DNA from: Amoeboaphelidium protococcarum
Lineage: Eukaryota; Aphelidiomycota; Aphelidea
DNA length: 64,000 nt
Assembly (NCBI GenBank): GCA_023515745.1
Contig: JALECJ010000007.1
Coordinates: 124,001 to 188,000 of the forward strand
Direction: 5' to 3'
The notes beneath the pieces were generated by a model, which was given only the letters and a program-made list of their open reading frames with translations, was not told the DNA's origin and searched no databases. Both the position numbers and the translations under genes were made by a program. Of this stretch, positions 11,830-23,900 are shown piece by piece. Positions within the stretch are counted from its first letter, which is position 1. Every line of letters starts with the position of its first letter.

Positions 11830-12198
11830 ATTTTAGATATCTGCCTATATCAGTACAGGAATGAGAGATAGTTTCTGTAGCATGAATTGACGAATCGACG
11901 CGTAAAAATGATACAGGGGCTCGTCAATAAATGCTCCCCTCATTGGGCTCTGAATTCTCTTTGACTATCACATCTAGTTTATGATGGCTGTAGCGAGGAT
12001 TTCTCACAGCACTTACAAAATAAGCTCATTTCAAAGCAGAGAATGGCAGATCATAGAGTTACTTAAATATCAGCGCTTAATTAGACTACAGTTAACAGAG
12101 TTTCTAAAAGTATTAAAATATATATATTAATTCATAACCATCATTTCAAACTATTACTGAATATTAAGTAGCACCGCTTTATCGATTTCTAATAGAAA
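11830..12198. other. intergenic, 5' flank of the 238-residue secreted protein
   Basis: Contains one ACGCGT element (11898-11903) and AT-rich sequence, including a short TA run near 12118. No gene is seen. Confidence 0.4.
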
Positions 12199-13551
12199 TC
12201 AAACCAACCCAGCTTTCCATAACGCCATGTGCATTCGACGCTTATTAAAGTAACCTCCCTCCTTCTTTCTAAAAGGTGTTCTAATGTTAGTCCCCCAAAT
12301 ACGGGAACGTTCTTGCTGATGTGAATTACCATCATTAACTTAACCGGACGTTTCAGCTTCGGCATCATATGAGTTCTATCTATTGTCGACCTGCGGCAAC
12401 AGACGCATCATTTCAGTATCCTCTTAATACTACCTACGCGGATCAACGCGTGCTCTGATTTTATCACCCCAAACTTTCATCCGAGCCTTGAGTGTCTGTC
12501 TCGGTAACTAAGGCGTCTAAGAAATTTAATCAATACCCCCGGCCGCCCGATATTCAGAGCCTTGCGATAACAGTTGATGATTTTCTTGTCCTTGAGATGA
12601 TTAATAATCTGCCAAAGGAGGCACGGCCTAGTCGGATTATCTTTACGTGTTGAAAGCATTGTTCGGATCAAGAGGAGCAAAGCGGGATCCACTGTCGTCA
12701 GAATTGAGACCATCAAATTGTTACGGCTAATCAGCATCAGAGAAACCACCCAAGTCTTAACTCATTAAAGGTGACAATGCACGATGCTTTATACTATCTT
12801 CACTTTCATTAGCGTATTCTTCGCGCACCTTACGATCGTATTCAAGACCAGGCACATCTTATATCCCATTATCTTTATTCTCATCCAGCCACTTAAGCAC
12901 AGGTCGTTTGTCAAAAGGCGGTAGTTCTTCCACTTCATATTCATCATCTAACTATGTCAGGTGAGCTGCATTCATTCTGCGCGCAAACTGATCAGAAGGC
13001 ATCATATAGCCCCAATTGTTATCTGCGTTTTCGTTAGATAATGGCGGATAAGCGCGCTATAATTGCTCTCCAACAGCCTTAGTTTTTATCTGTCTCACCG
13101 GATGATAATACCCCCAGCCGGCATAATTTACAGGAAGTTCGGCAGTTTTCTTATACAAATCGAATATAGAGTCATGAGGACGATCTTCCGGGTCATACTC
13201 CAAATCACTCTCATCGTCGCTAATACCCAATTTAGTGCCAAATGGAATGTTTGTGAATTTGGCGAATGGACTGATCTACCTCTAATCCGACTGTAGCTCA
13301 CTATTACCATCGTTTATTGCAGAGGAGCCACTGACACTCATACCATTCTATGCCAAGTTACCAGCAGAAGATGAGTATGTGTCCTAACTAAATTGCTGAG
13401 TATAACTATTTCTACCACCAGCGCGATATCCATCTGATGTCCTAGCAGAATGAGTACCATGACGAGCACCAGTGGTAGCAATCACAGAGTTAATTCCATT
13501 AATTAAAGCAAAAACCACCCAAACATAGCGCATCATAATAGTAACCATCAT
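12199..13551 (-). CDS. secreted RVWGT-motif protein A
   Basis: First physical member of a four-gene tandem cluster. Single exon, 450 residues, all in one frame with TAA/TAG Gln codons, ending at TGA 12199-12201. The signal peptide follows MMVTIMMRYVWVVFALINGI. The mature chain is Gln/Asp/Ser-rich and probably disordered. It carries two related motifs near the C-terminus: RMKVWGDKIRARV (about residue 357) and SRIWGTNIRTPFRKKEGGYF (about residue 416). The second matches the repeated motif of protein D at 16156-17307. An ACGCGT element sits 23 bp upstream of the start (13574-13579) and another at 13774-13779. The function is unknown; a secreted effector or surface component is possible. Confidence 0.72.
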
Positions 13552-13908
13552 TTATATCTATTATATTTTCTTTACGCGTCAGCAATATTCGAAAGTTATA
13601 AGTAGAATGTAACGAAAAAGTCGTGGTGGCAATATCATATGAGTTTTGAAGGTCAGGTGGCTTGGGTGTTACCGCGAGTTTAAAATCCGAAATTCAATTG
13701 GCTGATTCAAACAAATCTCACATGTCCAATGTACGGCTCATAAAGCTGGCACATCCATATCCACTGATTCTTGACGCGTCATTCATGATGGAGAAACAAA
13801 TTAAATTAAAATACCGTCACTTAAGATTGGTGAATGTAAAACTGAACTAAACTGCTCTCTCATTAACCATAACCATCATTATCTTTCTCGGTTCAAACTA
13901 TCTAAAAA
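13552..13908. promoter_or_regulatory. 5' flank of secreted protein A with two ACGCGT elements
   Basis: GACGCGTC at 13773-13780 and ACGCGT at 13574-13579 lie in the promoter-proximal region. A plus-strand open frame (13662-13850) looks like chance. Confidence 0.4.
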
Positions 13909-14499
13909 TCAGAGACTGGCTTCTCCCCAAGGCAATGTGCGAGGTCTGCCTTCAGAGTAACTAATAGGTGGTGGTAGATCTACTAATTCACCATAAGAAT
14001 TATATGTTTTATAATAGTCTTCATCTTCAGCACCAGACGACGTAGCCTTCTAGCGGCCTTAGTGGTCTGAAGACTTTTCAGCGTCGTAGTCACGCATGAA
14101 TCCAAAGCCAGTGTTCTGAAAGTGTTTACCTTCAGGATAAAATTTGGAGCTTAAATGCTAGATTTTTGGCTTCTGCACTAATTCGTTCTGCCTCATCCAT
14201 CCAGCGTAACCCTATTATTTATCCGTCTCTGATAGAGATACAGCTGGCCCCTACTTTAAACCACTATGCCAACCATCGACACCAGAATTAGTTTCGAACG
14301 GACTTTTGACCTCCTGATATGGCTCTTTTTCCGGCACAAACTCCTACAACCAGTTTTGATTTTGTTGCGCATACTGACGCGTATCACCTTCGCTCTCCGG
14401 AATTGCGCTTAATTGGTGCTTAGCGCTCTTTGTTCTATGCAGATGCATGGATGACGCGATGGTGATCAAAGTCAAACTAATTATTATAGCTGGTTTCAT
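13909..14499 (-). CDS. secreted cluster protein B
   Basis: Second member of the tandem cluster; single exon, 196 residues. Signal peptide MKPAIIISLTLITIASSM. The mature part is Gln/Asp/Ser-rich. It shares the small block GYAGWMRQNELV with a similar YAGWGYY block in protein A, and ends RTLPWGEASL, which recalls the LPW of protein D motif 2. The full RVWGT motif is absent. Same strand and spacing (about 350 bp) as its neighbours, so the cluster probably arose by tandem duplication followed by rapid divergence. Function unknown. Confidence 0.65.
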
Positions 14500-14865
14500 T
14501 ACAAATCTAATCTATTTTATTTTAATGCAATACGCGATTTTGTTTAGCAAAAAGAACAACTTTTAGACATTAAAGGCTCTTGAATGAACACGCAAAGTGT
14601 AACACGTTGAACATGAGGTCGACTTGTGGCACTTTTTGATTGGCACTTCCAGACATGTGTGCCAAAGCAATGTAACAATCATTTCAAGCCCGTCAGGTTA
14701 CACACAAGTTCTGCTAATTTCAAGGAACATGCTACTGTAGTCTATGTCGAATCAAGTAAAAGACTTATGTGTAAATATTTTAAGATGGCGAAATCATATA
14801 TTTAAATTGATTATCATTAACCAACGCTACGGTGCGTAAATTATATTCAAGCACGTTAAATTCAT
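14500..14865. other. intergenic between cluster genes B and C
   Basis: Promoter region for protein B and 3' flank of protein C. No other feature recognised. Confidence 0.4.
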
Positions 14866-15786
14866 TCATGCAAATCTATTAAAACTTGGAGGCTTCTGTT
14901 AGTCGTCTTAAGGAAAAGTCATATCAGCACCTATTACACTGCCATATTTATCACCAGAATCAAAGCTCAAGTTCAGCGATTCAGATGACAATTCAGGTTC
15001 ATCCTAAGGACGAGCTTACCCACCAAAGATTTTTGATTTCAAAGCACCGAATCTACTTCGACCCTCCTTTTTCTGCCCCTAACTGGCAATAAAATTCTCA
15101 ACATCATCAGTCTTGTGCGCGTCTTCAGAAATACGAGCAGCACGTCTTAATTTCGGTCGTGGCTTAGGCTGCTGTTTGCCTTTGAACATCCTTTACCATT
15201 TGCGTCTAAAGTTGACACCAGATTCTGCGCCTTTGCTCTTACTAGGCGTATTGTCTGCTAAATGAGACGGATATTCCTCTTCATCTGTGTCGAAACCACC
15301 CAAAGATTGACTATCGTGAGAGCCATAACTCTATTAATCACTTCCAAGTCCAAACATTGATGGCCCAGCTTAAGCGTCTCCGTAATCGCGCTATCTTTAG
15401 GGAGAAAAGGCATTTAAACGTTGCAGCTAATCGATAGGCGCATCCTAATCATTATAGAAATCCTTTTGCTACAATCCTAATTTACCGGGATTGCCTCTCG
15501 CGTCGACATCCACATCCATGGGATCAATACCCTAGTCTTGCGTGCCTAAAGCATCAGTATAACCATGAACGGTATTACTGCTTTCTATGCTATCAAATTA
15601 TTTAATACCAGACTGGTCATTACCATTCTCTTGCTATTGCCATGGTCCTGATTAAGGGGACTAGCTTAAGTGCCCTTGGTTGTGGCCAAAGAAATGCCTA
15701 TCACCGCGGGGTCTTCTGGGAGAGCCAGCCATCGCGAATTGCGCAGATGTCGCCACGATCAAAGCTAATATAACAGAGTATTTCAT
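14866..15786 (-). CDS. secreted cluster protein C
   Basis: Third member of the cluster; single exon, 306 residues ending at TGA 14866-14868. Signal peptide MKYSVILALIVATSAQFAMA, then an Arg-rich start (PRRPRGDRHFFG), a Gln/Asp-rich region, and a basic segment (RRKWQRMFKGKQQPKPRPKL) followed by RSRFGALKSKIFGG. It resembles A, B and D in length class, composition, leader and position, but lacks the RVWGT motif. The basic patch could be nucleic-acid or membrane binding, or a processed peptide. The function is not recognised. Confidence 0.65.
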
Positions 15787-16155
15787 GACTATTTCTGCTT
15801 TGAATTCTTTGGATTTCTACTATTTTAATAAGGAAAATTAAGGGGCAGACTAAAAGAGATCAATTCAAGAGTCTCTGATTCACTTTTGAAAGTCAGAGCC
15901 TCGTGAATTAAGTAGCGTGACATTGTCATGAGCTTGAAGTTGCATTGAAGTCGATAATGCCGCTATAGTATCTAATGCTTATCGTGAAAGGGGTGGTGCA
16001 TCTACTCTAATCATTAAATTAGAACGCAAATAATGGTCTCAAAGAATTATCAAAAATATTTCATCACGTCAAAATACTAAAGCAGCATCAGAGGTGATCA
16101 TATACGATCCCAAGATTCCGAGTCGCATCATTTACCATTCATCATCAATGTACGC
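15787..16155. other. intergenic between cluster genes C and D
   Basis: No gene is seen. Reads as the 5' flank of protein C plus the 3' flank of protein D. Confidence 0.4.
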
Positions 16156-17307
16156 TCAAACACGGCGAAGCAGTGGAGTAGAAGAACTATCATCATGTTC
16201 ATTGGGTATTTAGCGACTATTACTCTTGATAATATCATATCCCTTCTAAAACCGAGAGTCAAAGTACTTTTGCACACGTCCAGGGCCGGCAAAGTAGCTC
16301 CCACTGGCCTTCTTCTTCCACGGTAGCCTTATATCAGTTCCCCACACACGTGCCTTTCCACTTCTTAATTAGTCATTATGCTAATCAGCATTGCCAGTAT
16401 TAAAATGCGTAAGTTAAGACGCGTCTTTGTTGCCATTGACATCATCGAAAACATCATTCGTCAATAACAAATCAGATTCCTGTTACACTGTTTGCAAAGA
16501 TCTCTCAACCTACATCAAATCTTCAAATAATTTATGGTAATATTATGGGGCTTTCTATCGAAGACGCTTGGGAAGACCAATGTTTTTCAACTTGTTGATA
16601 ATACGAGCACCAAACTTCGGCCTACGATTTTGAACCACGTCATCATCATCAGCGTCAAAGCCCTGATCTGCATAGGAATTTAGATCAACAGACGATAGTG
16701 AGGGTTGATGCGAATGGCCAGTAAAGCTTGACGGATAGGAAGGACCACTATCATCAACCTATAATCCAAAGTCAGCAGTATCCTTCACCTGTACATTCGC
16801 GTCACCGTTGATACCATAAACTGCAGATGTATGCTTTTTCACAGGGCGACGATACTTGTCCAGAAATGGTTTAATCTTATTCTAAGCAACCTGAGGCAAG
16901 TATGGACTATCAGCTTTCTTGGAAGAGAATGGTACATGCAGATTAGTACCCCACACACGCGCTCGCTACTTAATAGGAGGATCTTCACCAGGCACATCAT
17001 ACTACTACTATTACTACTCCAACTTTTACTGCTTAGAGCCACGATGCATACCAGCCCAAAATCTTTTTCCAACAGACGGATCAGCTAACACGTCATCACC
17101 GACACCATTTGCAGACTACTAAGAAAAGACTTGGGTGTTCAATGCAACACCTTTACCAGCCAGTCTGGCATCTTTAAAATCGGCATGATTGCCAGGTTGC
17201 TTAAACGCACGTAACTAGTCACCTAACTTCTTAAAGGCAGAATCAGCATACACCGCCATGCACAACAATAAGGATAAAATCAGCCATCTAATTAATATAA
17301 TTCTCAT
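16156..17307 (-). CDS. secreted RVWGT-motif protein D
   Basis: Fourth member of the cluster; single exon, 383 residues ending at TGA 16156-16158. Leader MRIILIRWLILSLLLCMAVY. It has two copies of the cluster motif about 205 residues apart: RARVWGTNLHVPFSSKK (about residue 110) and KARVWGTDIRLPWKKKASG (about residue 317). Between them lie an acidic run (DADDDD), a basic helix (GARIINKLKNIGLPKRLRQK) and a run of Gln encoded by TAG/TAA near residue 95. The R-V-W-G-T-N/D-x-x-x-P-F/W-x-x-K-K pattern is shared with protein A. Function unknown. Confidence 0.72.
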
Positions 17308-17738
17308 TTTAAATTTAATTAGAATATTAATATACGTACAAAAGAAGAAAAAAGGATATTGGGCAGTTAAAGTAGTACTTATCATTTTCTGATGTGATGT
17401 GCCCCTTACACACGTTAAACAATCAACACATTCTAAAGAGACACGAGATGATCATTATGATGAATCCCATGTTGAGAGATCTAGTCAAAGTAATTGCTAT
17501 TATTATTTCGATAAATGTGATTCTAAAAAGACAACAACGGTTACAGTAAATACAACTTCCTACCTGAGACTTTTTGTCTCCACCAGCGCATCAAAAGTCG
17601 TGCTCGCATCTCTCTTTCTTCTTCTTCACTGGTGAGCTTTATTCAATCACTTTTGTCCTTCTCTCGCAGGTTCTCATCATTCTCTTGGTTTTACTTTCGA
17701 CGAAGTTGCGACAATTCAACGCAGAGGGTGTTTAGAAG
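17308..17738. promoter_or_regulatory. divergent promoter region
   Basis: Separates secreted protein D (minus) from BCKDH E1-alpha (plus) and must hold both promoters. Chance plus-strand open frames here (17399-17635, 17632-17892) show no protein features. The plus strand is pyrimidine-rich from about 17600 to the BCKDH start. Confidence 0.4.
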
Positions 17739-18980
17739 ATGTTCAAGTCAATTGCTAATAGAGCAAGTTTATTTACAGTCGCCCCTAGAAGTGTTCGACA
17801 CTCCTCTACATACTCTAATAAGCTCTAGTTCTTACCTGATCATCCAAAGATTACGTCGTATAGAGTTCTCGGTGCTGATGGTAACATTCTGAATGGAGCA
17901 GATGATCCTAAACTTCCCCAGGAGGAGTGTGTGAATATCTACAAGTAAATGGTTCTATTGAATACTATGGATGTCATTCTGTTTGATGCCCAGCGTCAGG
18001 GTCGAATCTCCTTCTACATGACCAATTATGGTGAAGAGGCGACACACTTTGGGGCTGCCAGTGCTCTGACTAATGATGATGTCGTTTTTGGCCAGTATAG
18101 AGAGGCGGGAGTGTTGATGTACAGAGGATTCACTCTGGACGAGTTTATGAACCAATGCTACTCTAATGACTTGGATTATGGCAAAGGTCGCTAGATGCCA
18201 GTTCACTATGGATCGAGAAAGTTGAATTTTTAGACTATCAGTAGTCCGCTCGGTACGTAGATTCCTCAGGCAGCTGGTGCCGCATTTGCTCTTAAGCGGG
18301 AAGGTAAGAAGAATTGTGTTATATGTTACTTTGGCGAAGGTGCTGCCAGTGAGGGAGATTTTCATTATGCCCTCAACTTTGCCGCCACTATTGGCACACC
18401 TACTCTGTTCTTGTGTAGAAATAATGGCTATGCAATATCCACTCCGGCCAAGGAGTAGTACGCTGGTGACGGTATTGCCAGTCGTGGTTGGGGATACGGA
18501 ATCAAGACTATCAGGGTGGACGGGAATGATGTATTTGCCATGTACAATGTGGTAAAGATGGCTAAAGAGTACGCTGTGACTAATTATAAGCCTGTCTTGA
18601 TAGAAGCTATGACTTATCGCGTTGGTCATCACTCCACCTCAGATGATTCTTCAGCTTACCGTAATAAGAGTGAGGTTGAGACATGGATGAAGTAGGACAA
18701 TCCCGTGCACAGATTGCGCAAGTACTTGGAGAAGTAGTAGTGGTGGAATGGAGAGCAAGAGGAACAGTGGAAGAAGGAGGCCAGGCAGTAGGTGCTGGCA
18801 GCATTCAACCGAGCCGAGTAGAGGAAGAAGCCTGATGTTAATGAACTCTTTACCGATGTCTTTGACCGACCTACCAAGATTTTGGACGCACAAAAAGCTG
18901 AGATGGAGCGTATTGTTCGCAAGTACCCAGATTAATATCCCCTTGATAATCACGCCAATGGTAATCGCTACAAGAAATGA
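17739..18980 (+). CDS. BCKDHA: branched-chain 2-oxoacid dehydrogenase E1 component, alpha subunit
   Basis: Single exon, 413 residues, TGA at 18978-18980. It decarboxylates Leu/Ile/Val-derived keto acids in the mitochondrial BCKDH complex. The N-terminus [20 protein letters not shown] is a presequence. Landmarks: [46 protein letters not shown], the thiamine site from GEGAASEGD to [25 protein letters not shown]. Family-invariant Gln residues in GKGRQMPVHY, the IPQ block and the ...EQY... segment are TAG codons, which splits the gene into several pieces under the standard code. It neighbours ALG6 downstream with 147 bp between. Confidence 0.96.
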
Positions 18981-19127
18981 CTCTGGCTGTCTTCTTTTGG
19001 CTCAATGTGTGTACATATTGACTTACTGATTAATAATGAATCAAATTGTCAGGTAATTTCCAATTTTTAATCTCTTTAGATTTTATCGTTCGTTAGTTAA
19101 TGTTATAACGCCAAACTCTCTTCCAAC

Positions 19128-20764
19128 ATGATGAACATAATGGATTGGGATATTGTGATTGTAGTATTTTCTGCTCTGTTAATAAGATTTATAATTGGAC
19201 TTCATCCGTATTCTGGTCAGAACAGTCCACCCATGTATGGAGATTATGAGGCACAGAGACATTTTATGGAAATCTCGTTCAATTTGCCTATTGGAGAGTG
19301 GTATACTTACGATCCTGAATATTGGGGCTTAGATTATCCTATACTCACTGCTCTACATTCATACGTTATGGGATACGTGTAAGCATACTATTTAACTTTC
19401 GCATCCTAAAATGCAAACGATACCACTTTATATACGCGTACCTTTAAACTTCGTGTAGATCTCATTTAATCAATCCGCAGTGGACTAGTCTGTATGAATC
19501 AAGAGGTTATGAAAGTAGCTAGCATAAGTTGTTTATGAGATGGACCGTTGTGTTAAGTGACTTGCTCTTTTACATTGTCCCAACGCTGTTACTGATTAAA
19601 AGTGTCGATTCTAAAGTTCGATCAAATCTGCTGCTAATGCTGTTGCTGTAACCTTGTCTAATAGTCATCGATCATGGTCACTTTCAGTACAATTGCGTGA
19701 TGCTTGGATTAACTCTATCTGCAATTTATTTGATTTTGAAAGAGCGTGTTATCACTGGCAGTATATGCTATTGTTTAGCTATTGGATATAAACATATGGC
19801 ATTGTATTACTCGCTAGCCTTTTTCTCTTACCTGTTGGGCAGGTGCTTGTCAAGAGGGTTTAATAGAGTTACATTATCGCTTGCGTTATTAGCTGTGTCA
19901 GTAATTGGGACATTTGGAGCAATGATGTTACCATTATGTCTTTACGGAAATGACAAAGGATGCATCTAATCGGTTCTATAAATGTTTTCGCGGCTCTTCC
20001 CTCTTCACCGTGGACTATTCGAAGACAAGGTGGCCAACTTTTGGTGCGCTATAAATGTCGTTATCAAATTTAGAGAGATATTTCGCGTGGATCAGTTATT
20101 TAAACTGGCTGCTTTGATGACTCTTATAGGATGCATTCCCTCGTGCTTATATGCCTGCAGACTCCCTACACCCCGTAATTTCGTCTATTGCCTATGCTGC
20201 GTCTCGCTCTCGTTCTTCATGTTCTCGTTTCAGGTTCATGAAAAGTCCATTTTGTTACCACTCTTGCCTATTATGTGTCTCTTGGATGTAGAACGCGATG
20301 ATCCATCTACACTGGGGTTTATCGAGTTCTTTTCAATTGTATCAATGTTTAGGTAAGACGGTTCCTTCTAATTTTTCAAATAGATTACTTTATATCTAGT
20401 GTGTGTGTGTAGCATGTGGCCTCTTTTGAAACGAGAGGGATTGGGCATGGCGTTTGTCGGACTGATCTTGATCTTTGTTTCAGTTCTCGGCTTTCCTACT
20501 TTGCATATCAAAGAACTAAGATTATTGGCTGGACCTGTTTATACTCTTTTTGTTGTGCTGGTATTAGCAGAGTTTAACATCTAGCCTCCTCTGAGATACC
20601 CTGACCTGTTTGTAGTCTTGAATGTGGTGCTATCATTCTGCTGTTTCGCGATGTCATATCTTTACCTGCATCTGCGAATGTTCAACTGGCCCGTTGATTC
20701 TGTACTTCAACGCTTAGATAGCGTTCTACTCACTCAGAAACGTGACGAAAAGAAAGTCAAATGA
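19128..20764 (+). CDS. ALG6: dolichyl-P-Glc:Man9GlcNAc2-PP-dolichol glucosyltransferase
   Basis: Three exons (19128-19378, 19459-20352, 20413-20764) with 80- and 60-bp introns; 498 residues. ALG6 adds the first glucose to the lipid-linked oligosaccharide in the ER membrane. It is polytopic, with the catalytic-family motifs GDYEAQRHFME, LDYPILTALHSY, SRGYESSQHKLFMR, IDHGHFQYN and LFPLHRGLFEDKVANFW; the last separates it from ALG8. The splice joins restore INPQWTSLYES and FSMWPLLKREGL. The second intron ends in a (GT)n run followed by TAG. A Met pair at 19128/19131 leaves the exact start uncertain by one residue. Confidence 0.93.
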
Positions 20765-20998
20765 CCGAATATACTGTTACAGCTTTGATTTACATAATTT
20801 AAAGTTTTATTACATCACACATTCACATTAAGATGGCCCAATTTATTCATCATGGAGTCGTGTCAGTGAGAAATGATGATTCGCGTTCTATTTGCGATTG
20901 TTTCGTCTCGTCGGAGGAGAATTTTTTCTCAGTTGATTGTTACCTCAACCAGCTCACTGTATTATTATAGCTCAATATAACTACAGTCTTCAGCTATT
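20765..20998. other. 5' leader and promoter of the PIEZO gene
   Basis: Contains an overlapping small open frame (ATG at 20834, stop TGA just past the PIEZO start) that could be an upstream ORF. It has no recognised protein features. Confidence 0.35.
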
Positions 20999-23900
20999 AT
21001 GGATGAATTGTCTGATGAATAAGAGTCACAAAAAAGTCCTTTATTGGAGTAGGTGGAATCTGAGCAAGTTTATGATGCAGTTAATACGTCAAGTCAAGAG
21101 ACGTATTCTAACCAATTGGCCGTTGATCCTATGACAAAGGCGCAAGAGATTGATGAGGTTGAGTTTGAATAGAGAAGTTTGAATGAAGAACTGGACTCTC
21201 TGGATTTGGTGAATGATGAATTGGGTGGTCAAGACAGTCAAGAGGGTATTGATGAGGAGGAATATGTACAAGTACTCGATTCTAATGAAGACCTGGGTGA
21301 TGAACAAGCCGGTGTTGATTCATAAGGAAAGCAGCCGCAGAGTAGGAATATGAGTAGTGGTTCACTGTTCTCTCCTACGGCAGTGTTCTCTCCCCTTATT
21401 AATAAAAATGCAGTCAAGTATGTCAGTTTGGTACTTCAGTTCCTATACCCGCTGTGTTTACTTGCCGTGTCACCGCTCCGTTTCGATCTAATCACTACTG
21501 GCTACCTCATTGGCTTCGTGTCGTTCATACTGATACAAACTGTTCCTAGCTGTGATTAGCTGAGACCCCGTTTAGTATATGCGGTAACGGTGTACTCGGC
21601 TTTGATTATACTTGGTAAATGTATCTTTTAAATCTATCTAGCAGCCGCACCTGGTGGATATTAGGAAGTTTCAGTTGATTACGCCATGTCGTAATTGTTT
21701 GGCTTTACTAAAATTCAGTCTGTATAAGATGGTCTCTATTAGTTTCTGCCTGAAGTGTCTATATCAGTGATTTCAATTATTAATATAGCTTTGAAAAGAG
21801 CCTCTACATCTAGTTAACCGCAACGACCAGAGTAGATGTCTATGATGTGGAATACTCTTTACGTAGCAGTTTCCTGGACAGTGTACTTGGTAGTCACTCT
21901 ACTTGTTCTGTCGCAGTAGCATTTGCTTAATATTGTATATTTGGTGATACTTTGTGCTGAATTGTTCATTTGGTCTATTTAACGCGAAATGTCGGCTGTG
22001 ACTAAAGTGGTTCGGTTCGTACTGTTCTACTTCATAATTTGCTAATCTTTACTGTTTCATGTGACACATATAAATGTCGTTAAAGATAGTATAAGCTTAG
22101 AATATCGCTAGTTGTTGGGACTGTAGTTGAACTAAACTGGCGTTGGCTACACATATGCAATCCTGTTGTTGATCTTAGTGCTCTTTCTGTATTTTCAGTA
22201 GTGGATTGGAAGCTAAGCTCAAATTGCAAAGTCTCTTTGGAATCCATTGGGCAGCGAAACTTAGTCGTTGGCCTTGTGGTAATCTACACATAGTATGTCT
22301 GACGGCCTGATGACGAGAATTGGGCACTTTCTTGCAGTGCACAATTCCAAACTGGTCTCTTTAGTTCTATACTTGGTAGCAGTGTCGTTCCCTAGCTATC
22401 TTACGCTCCCTGTGCTATTTTACGGGTCTGCGCTGCTTATATTGCCATAAATTAAGTTTCATCATTGGCTAATTCTAATTTATGTCTAAATTGTTTTTGG
22501 AATAATCTACAGTTACAATTCCTTGTGGGCAGCTGAAAGTTTATAGCTTCCAGAGTATCAAGATGTCGGCCTGATTCGATTTTAACCTTCGTAATTATAC
22601 ATGATGGCTTTATTTATCTTGGTATCTGCTTTGACTATATTTGTCTATCCTTGGGATAAACTTTCACATGGGGACCGTCTGCAGCCAACTAATAACTCTC
22701 GTGACTCTGGTGCCCAGTCATTACCTGATTAGAAAAGTGGTCTCAAGAAGAAACTTGCTGCCTTTCGATAGTATTTGTCTATATTGTGGAGTTTAGCTGT
22801 GTAATTTGCGGTCAATTATGCTTATTTGATATCGCTGATAGTTCTGTATCTTTGTGGACTGGAGCGTGTAAATATTATCAATGCTGGTTTCATGTTCTTC
22901 TTTATCCTATTTCTGTTGTATCCTTAGCTAGCGTAGCGGTTTTGGTTGGCATTAGTGGTCTACACTGAACTGGTAATCTGTTTGCAGTTCTTTTGGTAGT
23001 TTTAATTTGCACAGCCTAATGCGGTGTCTGAAATTTGGGGTCTCGAGAAGAGCAATAACCTTTGGTAACTCTTAGTTTTCCACCTTGTCATTCTGCTTTT
23101 CACTGCTGTTTAGTAGGATGTTTATCAATCGTTGAGGTAGCGTTAGATGGGAGTTTCTAATGATTCTGAGATGGCCCTCAACGAGAATTCTAATTCCGTA
23201 GTGCAGAACAATCATTCCAATTTGATGCGAACCAATATCGTGCTACTGGCATTGAACAAAATTTACGAGTTTATGAATTATTTCATCAAGTCGTACAATA
23301 TTTTGTTTTGCTGCTTCGCTTACGTATTGATTGCTCTACTGAATGATGTCACCATGTTCTCTATCGGCTATTTCGTCCTCTTTCTGCTGTGTGCTCTGGC
23401 CTTTTAAATGTCAGCCTTTGTTGTTGTTAGAAGGTCCTGGCTTCTTGTGGCCTCTTATCCAGCGGCATTAGCCATATGCTGCTATTTGTATTAGTTCAAG
23501 TCGCTGTAAAGTTACCTGCAATCTAGATTTAGTCCTTAACTGTTGCTTGATATTGGTTTGGAGGCAAAGAGCGGATCACAACTTTCAGAGTACCTATTCT
23601 AACACGTTGCTGCTTTGTTCTTATCAGTGTTATAGTATAGGATCTTTATTGGGATATTTCGCGCTGAAAATTCCTTGTCAGATTTAAGTTTATCTCTTCC
23701 AGACATCGTGACTTTTGTCGTTGGTTTCTGTAAGCGCTTTATAATTGTCCATGGACCTAAGCTTATATTTGTCCTATCATTCTACTTTGCCATTTAGTAT
23801 ATTTCGCTGTATGGAATGCTAACCATGATTTATGCTGTGTTCATAATTCCGTTTCCCCAATCGTTCGGAGGTGGAAGATTGATTTTAATGTTGTGGGTCT

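Noticed and set aside
17399-17892. Two plus-strand open frames upstream of BCKDH
   Set aside because: Low-complexity, no conserved blocks; they lie in the divergent promoter and leader and overlap the BCKDH start in another frame.
20834-21004. Small open frame overlapping the PIEZO start
   Set aside because: No protein-like features or family match; could be an upstream ORF but not supported enough to list as a gene.
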